A stretch of 64,000 nt of DNA, from positions 2,170,001-2,234,000 of the forward strand of contig CM062382.1 of the NCBI GenBank assembly GCA_031310005.1, in the 5' to 3' direction. Made by a program: the position numbers and the translations under genes. The notes below the pieces were generated by a model that had not been told where the DNA came from, made no database searches, and saw nothing but the letters and a program-made list of their open reading frames with translations. Numbering within the stretch: the stretch's first letter is position 1; the number at the start of each line of letters is the position of its first letter. Below, piece by piece: positions 10,867 to 22,200 of this stretch. Source of the DNA: Dactylellina haptotyla (lineage: Eukaryota > Ascomycota > Orbiliomycetes > Orbiliales > Orbiliaceae).

Positions 10867-11454
10867 AGACCTGGTATCTATGCCTAGGTAGAGTGCTTGC
10901 AGGTTCTGGTCGTTTGGAAGAATTAATACCTAGTTGGTGGGATTTTGTGACACGAGCGAGATGTATTTCATTGCGCTTATTTCCGAGTATCAGTTCAGCC
11001 AAATGTTTAATGATAATGGGGTTCCTATTGACCACTTCTAAGCTCTTTCGAGTTACGTAATCTGTTATGGCTCAAGATATCTATCGGCTTGCATCAAGGT
11101 AGTTTATAGATTTACGTCACAAATCAGGGAGTCCAAAGAGATCACCCGAATATAGATGAGAACCCTGATAACTTGAATATTATCTTTTCTATCTATAAAC
11201 ACTTTCATTTTACTATTCTCCAACAAATCCGAGCGAGCACTTTTGAACGAGACAAAATTTAGTCAGTGAACGTTCTGATAGCCGTAGGCAGAAAGCGGCA
11301 CGAGTGTCATTACCTTCGCATAGGATACAGCGAATCAAAAGTCAAGTCTCCATCTGTTAAACCCATAAATCGTAAAACCAGAACCCCAAGAACACCTTTA
11401 AACTGAAGGATTTTTCAACTTTCACCAGGCAGAAAATTCAGGATATCGAACACT
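10867..11454. other. Convergent 3' intergenic region
   Basis: 588 bp between the BNA7 and SF3A2 stop codons, AT-rich. Minus-strand frames at 10487-11035 are shadows of BNA7. No gene seen. Confidence 0.6.
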
Positions 11455-12324
11455 TTATTTGCGAACCGTCGTCGAAGGAGCGAGACCAGGGACACCAGCG
11501 TCTACAATATTTGTTAGCATATCTGAAAGCATCCAGAGAAAAAGTGCTAATGGGGTAAACATACATCTCTGTTCTCTTTCCGTCTTGAAGAACAACTGTA
11601 AGAAGAACTCCTTGGTATCCTTGTCGTAGTGCGTCCAGAACTTCCCTGGCGTACGGTCAACTTCCCTAGCCTGCAATTTGAACGATACTGTTTCGTAGGG
11701 CTCGGCCGCGACAAGGAGATACTGGTAGTCTTTATCGGGCGGCTGTTCGACTTTTTGCTCAAAAGCACTCATGAATCGGTATCGTGGGTGGATCTCCGTT
11801 CCAATTTCGGGATACTGTAGTTGGAAGAGGAGACCCTGCTGCCTCGTGACGGGATCTCGGCATTTCGTGATCTTGTACCCGGGACGACCAATCTTCAACA
11901 GATTCTTCTTGACGGCAATTTGCTGTCCAATCATACCTGCCGGCAGGCCGGTGATTCTGTCGATGTTTTTGCCCTCGCGTTGCTCCTTCGCCGCGCGACG
12001 GGACAGGTTGGTCTGGTGCTTCCGGCCCTGTGTGTGTGCGAGATAGGAACCGTCATTCTGATGAACAGTGAGGCAGAGACGGCATTCGAACGATCCGACG
12101 TGGTTTTTGAAGAAGTACGGGTCTTTTTCGAGATCGATTGTTTCGAGGGCGAGACGGCGAAGACGTTCGCGACGGTCTGCGTTCGTGGCAGAGTGCGAGG
12201 CGACGCCACCACCGCCGAATTTCGAGCCCTGAGAGGAAAAGTTAGTATCTGATGCGAGCTAGGTAAATAGAGAGAGACTCGAGGCGTAACTTACGACTCT
12301 GTTTTGCTGATCGAACCCACCCAT
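11455..12324 (-). CDS. SF3A2: Splicing factor 3A subunit 2 (Prp11/SAP62)
   Basis: Three exons: 12295-12324, 11565-12228 and 11455-11501, giving 246 residues. It opens MGGFDQQNRV then GSKFGGGGVASHS, the near-invariant SF3A2 start, split by the first intron. A matrin-type C2H2 zinc finger follows, with Cys59, Cys62, His75 and His81 (FECRLC ... HTQGRKH). The SF3A2 core then runs from TGLPAGMIGQQ through RYRFMSAFEQKVE to FWTHYDKDTKEFFLQLFFK, ending AGVPGLAPSTTVRK. SF3A joins SF3B in U2 snRNP and stabilises branch-site recognition in the nucleus. The metazoan Pro-rich C-terminal tail is absent, as expected in fungi. The second intron (11502-11564) is 63 bp and has no in-frame stop. The gene is head-to-head with NPR3 over 388 bp. 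Confidence 0.94.
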
Positions 12325-12712
12325 GTTGCACGATGATGAGGAGGTTGTGCTGTGACTGTGTGAGAGATGGAGATGGGAGAGAGATGTCGAAACCAAAAAG
12401 GTCGTCGCGCGAGTTTAACAATTCCCTGCCCGATTTGGTCTTGGCACAACCCACCTCGCCAACCTCACTCCAACGAGCCAACCAAACTGTAAACTGAACT
12501 CGTCCTCCATCTGCAAATCTACAAGAGCCGGATGTGCGATGACAGGATAGCAGCAGGCAGATATCACAGTCTCGGGTAGGAAAAGAAGGACAGAGGGCAC
12601 AGCGCATTCTTCTTACGATGCCGGCGAACCTGCACACGCACAGCCATCCAATATGAGCAGCAGCAGCACCGAGACCACACTCTCAACTTTATAATAGCTA
12701 ATTTCCAACGGC
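12325..12712. promoter_or_regulatory. Shared bidirectional promoter, SF3A2 / NPR3
   Basis: 388 bp between two divergent start codons, which must carry both core promoters. No long open frame of coding character and no factor site is claimed. Confidence 0.55.
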
Positions 12713-15130
12713 ATGACGACGGAACGCTCGTTAATCCCGAATCCCTCGCTCGTCGCCATTCTTCTCGTGATCCGGGATTCTGCTGGCGGTAATCTCGTCT
12801 TTCACTACCCCCCGCAGCCGCGTGCGGAGGCTGCCCATAACACTTCCACATGGCGTGTCGGCGAGACGAACACCGACTACACCTCCTCGAATTCCAGCTT
12901 CTCTTCGTCTTCCGATGACGACGACGAAGCTGATGATCGAAATTCAAGGTCCACCGTTAGATTGTATGGTGGAGGGGCGGCTACTGAAAAATCTGCGGTG
13001 ACGTCCCAACGAAGTCGGTCGTATGATCAGCGGTCATCGAGGCGGCGGCGAGACTCGGATCACGAGTATGATGAAGAGGAAGATGATGATGACGAAGACG
13101 GTGCTCATGGGGCCGAATGGGAGCACGTACTCGGCTTCAGGCATGATGTAATATCCGGACTATTGAATGTTCCGAGGGCTCTCTCGAGGATAAGATTCGA
13201 ACTGTCCGTGGAACAATTCGTTTTTCTGGGATACCCGTGCTACAACCGACCGGACGGCACATGGCAAAGAAGAAAGCGGGAGAAGAAGCCCAAGCCCGAA
13301 ACGTCCAAGACAGACGATACGAAGGACCACGAAGATGACACAGCTGATGCAGTCAATGACGAAGGGGACATCACGGGCAACGACGCCGACGACGAAGACC
13401 CAGATGCTCTTACTCTATCTCGGTCGAAGAGTCCAAATCCACCTCCATCTCTGAGGAAGAAGTTCAAAAGAGAGCCTCGCAAACCGTTAGAACAGGCACC
13501 AAGCAAACTCGCAATGTTCCATGTTGTATTCGTCATGAACCCACCTCAGTTAGAGTATCACTCGCGAATGAACGACATGTACGACGTCGCAAGGCAATTC
13601 ACTATGGCACTCAAAACGCAGCAGGCGGAAGACGATTACGTCGCTCGCGAGACGGAGAGGATTATCGAATTAAGAGAACGAGGTGAAAAACGTGGTGACT
13701 CGATCCACGAGCTATGGTCAAAGATCCTCCGTGAGAGCACATTAGCAGACGCCATCGCCACTTTGTATCAACAAATCTCTGCTTCAAAGATCGCAGCACT
13801 AAAAGTCAATGACTTTGATTTTGCGCTACAAATACCGATAATGATGGAAACGGCCATTCTACCCTCTATATCGGAGCCTCAACTGCCCGGTATGCACCTG
13901 ACTACCCTGCATACTCTAGGTTCTACACCCAGCGAGGACGAAGATATTCTCTTGACCCCTCATCTGGCTCTGTTGTTTTTGGAAGATGTAGACGATATAA
14001 TCAAAGAAATTATTCAGGAGCAAGATCAAGGTTCATTAAGCGCTTCATTTGTTCAATTCATCCAGAATTGCAAGCCTACACTTTCGTTCGCGCAAATGAT
14101 TTCGGCCTCATCACCGAACGGTATCATCCATCCGGAAAATCCAGAATACCAATATATTGAATATTTCGCACGCCATTTAATATACTGGCGCAAAGCGAGG
14201 GCAATCATGCCGCTCCACTACCGAAGATACTACATTGTCTCTCCAAACGCCGACATGAAACGACTGGTTCCCCAGTCTATCATCTTCAACAAACTGTTCC
14301 CCGCCCTCCCTCCTCTCCCAAAAATGCTTTCACTTCTATCCGGGAAGCCACGTCCTTATTCGGCTTATATACCTTCCAAAGACCACAGACAAGCATACAT
14401 GGAGATGTTAGCGTGGCTCATGCGATATGGATGGGTCACAAATCTCCTAACTTTCGCATTTCTCAAAATCCCGAAGGACATCAAGGTCGCTGTCAGGGAG
14501 CGTCAAGCCAGAGAGCAAGCAGAAGCAGCAGTGGAGATGATACAAGCCGCGAGCATCAGTGCAGCCACTGCGACAGCTGTAAACAGCACCAGCCCTAGCA
14601 TCATAAGCCCTGGAATTCTTAGCCCTAACATCCTAAGCACTAGCGTAGAGAAGTCCATCGCAAATGGCACAGCCATTCCCAATGCCAAAATAAGAGAAGG
14701 AATGGATGATATCCCTAGAATAAGTCTTTCAACTGGTGGGGATTCTGGCGCTTCTAACGGCCGACCGAAGACTGGGTGGTCCGATATCACGGACAATTCC
14801 AACCCGGCGCCTCCGAGATCGATTGGTGCCAGTACCAATACACCCACTACCCCGTTCGAAAAACCACAGTTAGAATCCTCAAGTGGGCAGTTGGAAGACT
14901 CGATTCTTTACGAGCCATCGCAACCCACACCTCTAGAATCTGCGTGGATCGAAAGGATAGCTGAGGGACAGCCACCGGATATCGGTGTCATATTTGACCG
15001 GCTAGTGAAATATCTAAACGGGCAGCATGCCATCGAAGGCATAGCTTTGAGGGAGGCAATATCCAAAAGGGAATTAAAAAGAGTTTTGAACGCTATGGAC
15101 CGATATCTTGTGTACTCTAGGCATTGGTGA
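12713..15130 (+). CDS. NPR3: Nitrogen permease regulator 3 (SEACIT/GATOR1 subunit)
   Basis: A single-exon frame of 805 residues. The N-terminus has the Npr3 longin-type start (LVAILLVIRDSAGGNLVFHY), interrupted by an acidic Ser/Asp-rich insert (about 55-140). The conserved block then resumes: WEHVLGFRHDVISGLL, FELSVEQFVFLGYPCY, a second charged insert, and LAMFHVVFVMNPPQLEYH. The C-terminal half carries helical and winged-helix segments (HLIYWRKARAIMPLHYRRYY; FDRLVKYLNGQHAIEGIALR). Npr3 with Npr2 and Iml1 forms the GAP complex on the vacuole that switches off Gtr/Rag and so TORC1 under nitrogen limitation. Two long acidic inserts make it larger than a minimal Npr3. No intron is needed to keep the frame. 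Confidence 0.92.
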   Translation: MTTERSLIPNPSLVAILLVIRDSAGGNLVFHYPPQPRAEAAHNTSTWRVGETNTDYTSSNSSFSSSSDDDDEADDRNSRSTVRLYGGGAATEKSAVTSQRSRSYDQRSSRRRRDSDHEYDEEEDDDDEDGAHGAEWEHVLGFRHDVISGLLNVPRALSRIRFELSVEQFVFLGYPCYNRPDGTWQRRKREKKPKPETSKTDDTKDHEDDTADAVNDEGDITGNDADDEDPDALTLSRSKSPNPPPSLRKKFKREPRKPLEQAPSKLAMFHVVFVMNPPQLEYHSRMNDMYDVARQFTMALKTQQAEDDYVARETERIIELRERGEKRGDSIHELWSKILRESTLADAIATLYQQISASKIAALKVNDFDFALQIPIMMETAILPSISEPQLPGMHLTTLHTLGSTPSEDEDILLTPHLALLFLEDVDDIIKEIIQEQDQGSLSASFVQFIQNCKPTLSFAQMISASSPNGIIHPENPEYQYIEYFARHLIYWRKARAIMPLHYRRYYIVSPNADMKRLVPQSIIFNKLFPALPPLPKMLSLLSGKPRPYSAYIPSKDHRQAYMEMLAWLMRYGWVTNLLTFAFLKIPKDIKVAVRERQAREQAEAAVEMIQAASISAATATAVNSTSPSIISPGILSPNILSTSVEKSIANGTAIPNAKIREGMDDIPRISLSTGGDSGASNGRPKTGWSDITDNSNPAPPRSIGASTNTPTTPFEKPQLESSSGQLEDSILYEPSQPTPLESAWIERIAEGQPPDIGVIFDRLVKYLNGQHAIEGIALREAISKRELKRVLNAMDRYLVYSRHW

Positions 15131-15758
15131 ATCGTATTTCACGTGGATCGATTCAGCAATAACTCATGTTACACCAATTAATCAAAATTACCGAAAGGGT
15201 TATTCTAAGCTTAAAAGGCTTTGATATAGAACCTTCCCTGTTTTGCTGACAGCAATATGTCATTTGAACGACTGGTTACTCTATATCAAGACAATATATG
15301 ACCTCATAGCCACCACACCGCTTTCATCGATACTTTCCGAAGTCTCCAGGCCTTGGTGGAACCTGAATGTTCCCTTGTCAAGCTTAGTTTGGATCCCTCT
15401 CCATGGAAAGTTGGTATTTTCGTCAAGATTCTACGCCACCAAGCAGGCGAGGTTTCCATAACTAGTAGCTACAACCGAATAACTATTAACCTCGAATCCG
15501 TCGATGCCGACGTAATTACATCTATGCGCTACACTTCCCTCAGTATTTAAAGCCTTCTTGTATATCTCGTGTCATCAGGTTTTTCTCACTTTACTCAGTC
15601 TTAATTTATTCAAAAAGAAATACATAAAAGCTCCCTACGAATTTCCAAAATATATTCAAGTCTATAATCAAAGAACTTTTTCTCTACATCTAGATACGTC
15701 CTAAGAATATCCCAATTTAAACAACCCACAAATCGAAGAAAATCCCCTATAACCAGAA
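15131..15758. other. Intergenic region NPR3 to cofilin-like gene
   Basis: 628 bp, AT-rich towards the cofilin-like start. It is likely the NPR3 3' UTR plus the downstream promoter. No gene seen. Confidence 0.55.
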
Positions 15759-16172
15759 ATGGCATTCGGAATCGGCCTCAGTGAAGACTGCGTCCCAGCC
15801 TTCAATGAACTCCAGCCCAACGGCCCCTACAAATACGTAATCTACCGCATAAACGACCATAATACCGAAGTCTTTGTGCTGAAAAAGGCGGAATCGGGCA
15901 CGTACGCCGACTTCCTGGCCGAACTGCCCGATGATATATGTCGATATGGCGCCTACAGTTTCCAAGGCGAGATCGAAAGCGAATGGAACAAGAGTCTTTT
16001 TGTCCACTGGGATCCTCCGACAGCTCGTCCGGATCACAGAGCGGTGTATAAGGAGGGGAAAATATCTTTATATCGAGAGTTAATGGGTATCGGGTCACAC
16101 ATGATGGCGACTACGAAGAAAGAGCTGGACGAGGATATCGTAAGGGAGGAGATGATCAGTAATGCGAAGTAA
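15759..16172 (+). CDS. Divergent ADF/cofilin-like protein, intronless
   Basis: A single exon of 137 residues spans one ADF-homology domain and nothing else. Recognisable blocks are LSEDCVPAFNELQ (first helix), YKYVIYRINDHNTEVFVLKK (strand pair), YADFLAELPDDICRYGAYSF (the FLxxLPxxDCRYAxYDF-type core of cofilins), LFVHWDPPTARPDHRAVYKE, and the long actin-binding helix ISLYRELMGIGS. Cofilins sever and depolymerise actin filaments. Compared with canonical fungal cofilin, the actin-binding helix looks altered (ISLYREL where charged KDALRRAL-like residues are usual) and the N-terminal regulatory Ser is not obvious. This may be a paralogue rather than the essential cofilin. The absence of introns is unusual for this family in ascomycetes. 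Confidence 0.82.
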   Translation: MAFGIGLSEDCVPAFNELQPNGPYKYVIYRINDHNTEVFVLKKAESGTYADFLAELPDDICRYGAYSFQGEIESEWNKSLFVHWDPPTARPDHRAVYKEGKISLYRELMGIGSHMMATTKKELDEDIVREEMISNAK

Positions 16173-17104
16173 ATGCTGCATGTTGTTAAGACTTTTGGGG
16201 GGGCTGGAGGGTTACACTTTTTTTTGCAATAGTCTTTGATTCATGAAATATCCAAATTAAATTATATGATCTTCCTATAATATCTGCTTTTCCTAACAAT
16301 ACCATCGGTGTTTCACTTCTATGGCACATTAAACTGGGAAGCGAATCAGTATTTTAGTGTCACTGCTTCGTCTATTTAACCTTCGCCGTCATCCTCGGAC
16401 GATGTGTATTGTTGTCAGCTAAGTTAAAGTTTATCACCAATATCTACATTCTAGATGCAAGACAGTATGAGTGGTATCCCAGGCGAAGCAAGCTTAGTTT
16501 TTGAAGAATCTTAATTGATTGTGTAGAATGTATGTATTTGTAAGGTCCGAAGTCGAGGAAGAATGTGTGTGCATACAACATCGGAAATAGGAAGAACGGA
16601 CGCTGTCCCGCCATCCAACAAGAAAGAATACAAGCCCCCCGCTACCAACTCAAATAAAAGGCACAAGGCCCCAGAAGTGAATATTTTATAGAAGACAAAA
16701 TAAAGTAGAAAGACAGCGCAAATTACTTTTAGTGTTTAAGCCCCATATACCTTAATTTGGGGATGAGATAAAACAGGCTCATATAAGAGTGGCCCAGTAA
16801 CAAAGGAAATTTGCGTAATGACGATAGCTGTAGTGGGTTTTCGTTTCAACCAGGTTTCGTGAAGAATAAGTCATAAAAAAAGAAACCGACACCAAAAAAA
16901 GGGAATAAAGAGAAAGGAAAGCAATTCAGTGATGATGGGTATCAAGGAATAAAAAGCAAAAAGCCATCGAAATGTCAAAATAAAGAAAGGAAAGTATAAA
17001 GGCAAGTGTGAGTGTGAAACATAAACAGACTAGGAGAATTAAAGGAAAAAGAGGTGCTTCCAATAAAAATGAGGGAGCGATGCTTAAAACAGAGGGATTT
17101 TTAT
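16173..17104. other. Convergent intergenic region
   Basis: 932 bp, AT/A-rich on the plus strand, between two convergent genes. It contains a G7 run near 16197-16203 and purine-rich sequence at 16860-17060. No gene seen. Confidence 0.55.
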
Positions 17105-19236
17105 TTAGAAATCAGTGGTTCCTTGCAGGACCATTAGGGCGACTTCCATCCGCCGTCGGATTTCGGCCTTGTCAAGTGGAGTGCGCGCAGTCTCTAATTT
17201 GCAACAAACTTTACCGAGTTGGTCACAGAGGTTCTCCACCAGTTCGCGGTCCTCAGCAGGCAACTTGAGCGCCAATTCGTCATCCTCAGCGCCAATAATA
17301 GAGTTGGTAGCAGACCTAGCTCTCGATGAGGGGCCTGGAATCGCGAGGGATTTGTCCATCTGTTTCAACGATTCCTTTGTCAGAGGAAGGGTTTGGCTGC
17401 CATCTTGGTTTTCGATGTTGATGTAAACTCCTTCGTCGGAACCCTGCGGGGTAGAGGGACCGGAGTGGTAGCCATCATCGTGTGGGCTCGATTCGCCTGC
17501 ACCCGGGGCCGCGGTTTGACGCAGATTGTCATCCAAGACTGATCTCAAAGGTGACGCCTTGGCGGCACTTGGAATTCGGCGGTGGTGGGGGCGGTGGCTC
17601 AGTGGGGTAACATGGGTTGGTTCTTCGTAATCTTCTGCGGCCGTCTCAAAGCTTCCTATCGATGAAGTGCTGTTGTTCCTGTGAAACCCTCTTGGTGGTG
17701 GTGGGTGTAACGGCATCATCACAGGAGTGCTGGCGCCGCTGGATCTTGATCCAGAACTGCTATTCGATCTGTATGCCTGAACTCTATTTCGTCGAGGGCT
17801 ACTGATGAAGGATGGGGTCTCGTCACCGGGTGCTGAGAAGGCGCTGTCGTAGCCTAATTCTTCGTACGACATGACTTTACGGATTGGCGGATAAGGTTTT
17901 GGTGTCCCCGCTCGACTACCTTCATCTGATCCGTATTCGGATTCGTCGTATGCTGTGTGGAAACTGACAGGACTTGTTATATCGCTGGGGCTTTGGACAG
18001 ATGATTCTGGCTCAGGGGATTGCGGTTCCGGTTCCGGGTCCGATTTCGGGTCCGGTTGGTGGAAAATGTTGTTCAATGGAGTTCTCAGGTTATTCATGCT
18101 TCTTCTCCTTAATGATTCTCGGCGAGTTTTCTCAGTCAGCTGGGTCAATCTGCCTCTCAATGAGTTCATCTGATCTTCCAGCTCTTTAACTTGGGTAGAA
18201 CTAGCGCGCGAGGATGATCGAGAGCGGTTCGACATGGCAGAATTAGCCCGGAAGTTGGTTTGGGCGTCTGTGAATTGGTCGGAATAGCTAGATGTCATCG
18301 TGGAGGCACTACCCTTCCTACGATGAGCCCCTGGTGGTCCCGAACTCGCGCTTTCGCTGACGGTGCGATTGTGGTAGTTGAGAGAACCAGGCATCCGTCC
18401 GAGAGTCTTAATACCGGAAGGCTGTATCCTATCGGTAGGGGATGTTTCTAGCGTGGGACTTGAAGTGAAGGTAGGGCTGGCGGTTGGCGGCGGGCTTAGA
18501 AGGGTATCTCGCGCTCGGGCAATATTATTCTCGAAAGCCTATTTATTAGAAGGGGAAAGTCAGTTTATTACGCTCGAAGCACCGGTCTAGATTGTGAAGA
18601 GAGGCTTACGAAAAGTTTCTGTTTGACACCAGCGAACGCCTTTTCAGCACGTTTCAAGTCCTTGAAGTCTTCCTCCTCACTACTGTCGGTATTATCGAAG
18701 ACGCTGCCCTCTACGACGGACTCAAGATCGTCATCGAGAAACCTAAACTTATAGGCATCAATGGTAGCTTGAGATCCATCCGAGCCATCGGAAGCAATTG
18801 ATACTTCGGAGAGGACAGAAAGAGGACGACCGGATCCAGGGGCTCTCAGCATTGCTGGGGCTTCGTGCATCGTCGGTGTCATAGGCGAGGCCTCGAGGAT
18901 GTCGGGTAGGACAGGCTGGACCCGTAAAGCAGAATTGCTCGGTTTCTTGGATAGTTTCCGTTGGGCAAACATTAGGGCGCTAGCACTGGCTGGAGGTGAA
19001 GCTGAAGATCGTTGTGTCGGTGTCAAACTGCCAGATCCGGAACCATTGGAACTCGAGGAGCGGTCAGAGAGGGCGGGAGAGGGTAAAGAAGGAGCAACGG
19101 CAGTTCGAGGATGGGAGAACGAGGTGATGGTTGTGGTTGTGGAGGAAGAGGAAGGTTCGGACGAATAGGCAGAGTAGATATTGCTGTTGCTGTTGGAGGT
19201 AGTGTAGTGCGTCGAGGCCAGGAGTGCCGGGGCCAT
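17105..19236 (-). CDS. Ser-rich protein of unknown function with conserved-looking C-terminus (686 aa)
   Basis: Two exons, 18610-19236 and 17105-18538, joined by a 71-bp intron (GTAAGC donor, AATAG acceptor, phase 0), with AEKAFAGVKQKLF reading into AFENNIARARDTLL. Most of the chain is Ser/Thr/Pro-rich and probably disordered. Structured pieces are the helix that spans the splice junction, a short coiled coil (QVKELEDQMNSLRGRLTQL) near residue 325, and a C-terminal helical block (ELVENLCDQLGKVCCKLETA, then RRRMEVALMVLQG). The many RxxS and SP sites suggest a phosphoprotein. I do not recognise the family. The ATG at 19234-19236 is the first in the open frame. Confidence 0.75.
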
Positions 19237-22200
19237 TGTGGGCGGTCTGGGGGGTGCTTTTGTGGATCAGACAAGGTGAACCGGCCTCGATTGATCACGC
19301 CTGGGCGGTTCCACTCAACAAGCTGGCGGTCCTCCAATTAAAAAAGGGTATAAAACCAATGGCGATATAACGGACAATCGGTCAGGGTTGGTGGTGGTAA
19401 GGGGCGGGACGCTCTTTGTATGCGGTTCGCACGTATTCAGAGTCGCGGGCCCGTTGGCAGGACACAGCCAAAGGGGAAAGCCCAATTGCCAGTGCTCTGT
19501 TGGATCACAAGTATTATTATTATTGTTGTGCTTATTTATTATCTTCTGCTTCACACGGTTGGGAGAGTGTTAGATTTCTGTTTCCCGATTTTGGTTTTCG
19601 GTCTTTGCTTTTCCTGTCCCCCTCTCACTCACTCGCGATGCTCAACCTCAGACGGGCCTTCGCTAAGCAGAATGGTGAGCACGAGCGACAGGAGGTAGCC
19701 CCTTTGTGGCCAGCACCCCGGTCTAGTGGCAGTGGGAGGGAAGGCACTTACTCGAAAGCAGAATAAATCCAGAAAAAATAAAACAAAAAGGTGAACAAAC
19801 GGTGGATTCCGTCGTGCGCGAAATAGAAATAAAGAAGACTTGCAATGGAGATCCGGTGTCTCGGATGCCAGGTACGAGTGCCGGATTCCTCGCTGGCGGT
19901 GCAACTCGCCCGAGTCGGATTGTGATCGATCGAGCTAAGCAACCGGCTGTGCCCAAAGCTGTGAATCAGACCGGACTGGTTTTGGCAACGGTCGTCCCGA
20001 GAGAGTGTGAGAGCTAGGAATTTGGAAATGTCGGGTCGAGTTGGTGGTTGTGATAGCGCCCGATATTGCAATGTTGGGCTGGATTCCTGAATTCCTGCGC
20101 CTACCAGAAAAGAATAAAATAATAAAAAGCTAGGAAGCAATCGAAGAGGAAAAAGGACGAAACGTAAGTGTTTGCTCTATTCCTGTATCTGCGTCGTCAG
20201 TTGCAGCTCGCTGTTGGATAGCGTGATAGCGTAGATGCGAGCGATGTTTCGAGTCAGGATATGTCGAGGTCTGTTGGACAAGCTGGAGAGCAAACAAGCA
20301 CGAGACCAGGAAGGAAAACACGGGCGACGATGATGCTATCGGTCAATATTAATGCAAGGTCCCGTCCGTCGCTGTCTGTTTAAACAATCCGGTTTTGACG
20401 CCGTTGGTCCTGACGGTTTTTATTTTTAAACCCACGGCGTGGAGGTTGGGGGGATGCTGGCGGCTCAGTGCGCCGTTCGATTCGTTCGAGGCCTCTCAAC
20501 TTGTCGCCGGCGCCCACGTCGCTAAAAACGTAAGGCTCGTTCTCTCGTTCCTGCCCCAAACAGAGCAAGCACAACCGTCCAGCAAAAAGGAAAGAAGATC
20601 GGTTTGTTCCCTTCCGCGCCCCCTCGTTGGTCGAAGTCGAAAAGAGAGTGGTGATGGCAAGGAGGAAGAGAGAGGGAGAGAGAGAGAAACGAAGTTTCGT
20701 TGGTGCAGTTTCAACGGATTAAGATACTGTGCTATTGAACCTCTCGATCCAGGGATACCTGGGAATGCTGAAAGAGGGCGAGAAAAGAGGGCCAGGCCTG
20801 GTGGGAAGGAGGGCAGACGTCCGCTATAAAAGACGAGAAGGACGAGCGACGAGATGCGGTGGATGCTTGTCTCGGTGCCACGACATGGGGCCTTTGAACC
20901 TGCACAGCGGCGACCAGGCTTCTTGACCGTCCTTTCCTGCAGGTAGGCAGCATATTGGAGGTCTGCAGCGCACCTCCTCCTCCTCCACCTTTCTTTTCCT
21001 CACGGAGCATGCATCTCGCCCCGGAGGGTTAGCTGGATGAGGTGCATGAGACATTGGACCCGGGCAAGGCGGAGGAGGAGGGGGTAGGTGTGTGCCACCG
21101 CTGTTGGGTTCTTTGTCTATCACTATCCGGCCCAGGAAGTAGCCATGAGACGTCGCCCTCAGCCCGTTGACCGATATGATGCCCTGATAAAACGGTCTAG
21201 CGAATTTTAATTAATTTTTAAATATCATTGTTGTTGTTTCTGTTGGTTCGAGGTCGCCCGTATATTGCAAATATAACCCGAAGCGTCCGTGATCCAACGA
21301 GCAAATCTCACGTCGGCTTCCGTGGAAGCTAGAATAATTTGACGGGAGCACATTTACGAGGTCACTTGGGCAATTGGCACATCGGACCCATCGTATTTCC
21401 AGTTATTAATTTGCATGCGTATTCACGGGAAGCACCATGTCGATTCGCTCATACGAACAAAATAAAGAGAGGGAAAGCGACACAACATGGACGTGATGGC
21501 CCGGGATGCTGCTCTCCAGCCTCATTACATTTTAGCCGTAATGAAAACTGAACGACATGCACCGCATACGCATAACCGACGTCACGATCGCTCTTGCCTG
21601 GTACGGTTCCCGGCTGCTGGAAGAGTTTTATAATGTTAACTCCTCCTTTGCATGGTAATAAAAACAAAGGGCCCCTACTGCACTAATCCGTCTCTGTCGA
21701 TTATCTTTCTTGACTGCTGCTGTATTTTGCCCGGACCCCAATCCCTCTACATCAATTATGCCGGCGCACTCTGAAATTGATCTTTTAAAATTTTCAATGT
21801 TCTTCGGTATATGTTCTGTGTCATTCACCCGCAGGTACGGATTCTGCCTACAAGCCTGCGGCCCCTAAAAAGGTTGCGTAATATCATGGCGTCCGTCTAG
21901 ACCTTCTCGAAAAAGACCCGGCAAACCAGGTGTTTTGGTACCTTCTCAAGTCATAAAACCCAGCCGTGAATGCCATGCCCGCCGCCTGTCATGCCCTGAA
22001 ACACGCGAACTGCCTTCAGCCTTGGTAACAGCTGCTGTCATTATTAACGCTCACCCAGCCTTTAATCGAAAGCAAAATATGTTTGGCTTTTTGGTTTTGT
22101 TTCCCTCTTCGTCCCTAATACCTCTCTTACGTGCAAGCATATCCCTTGAACCATCATTAATCCCTCGTCAAATTTAGCTTCCGTTAGAAACGGTGCCTGA

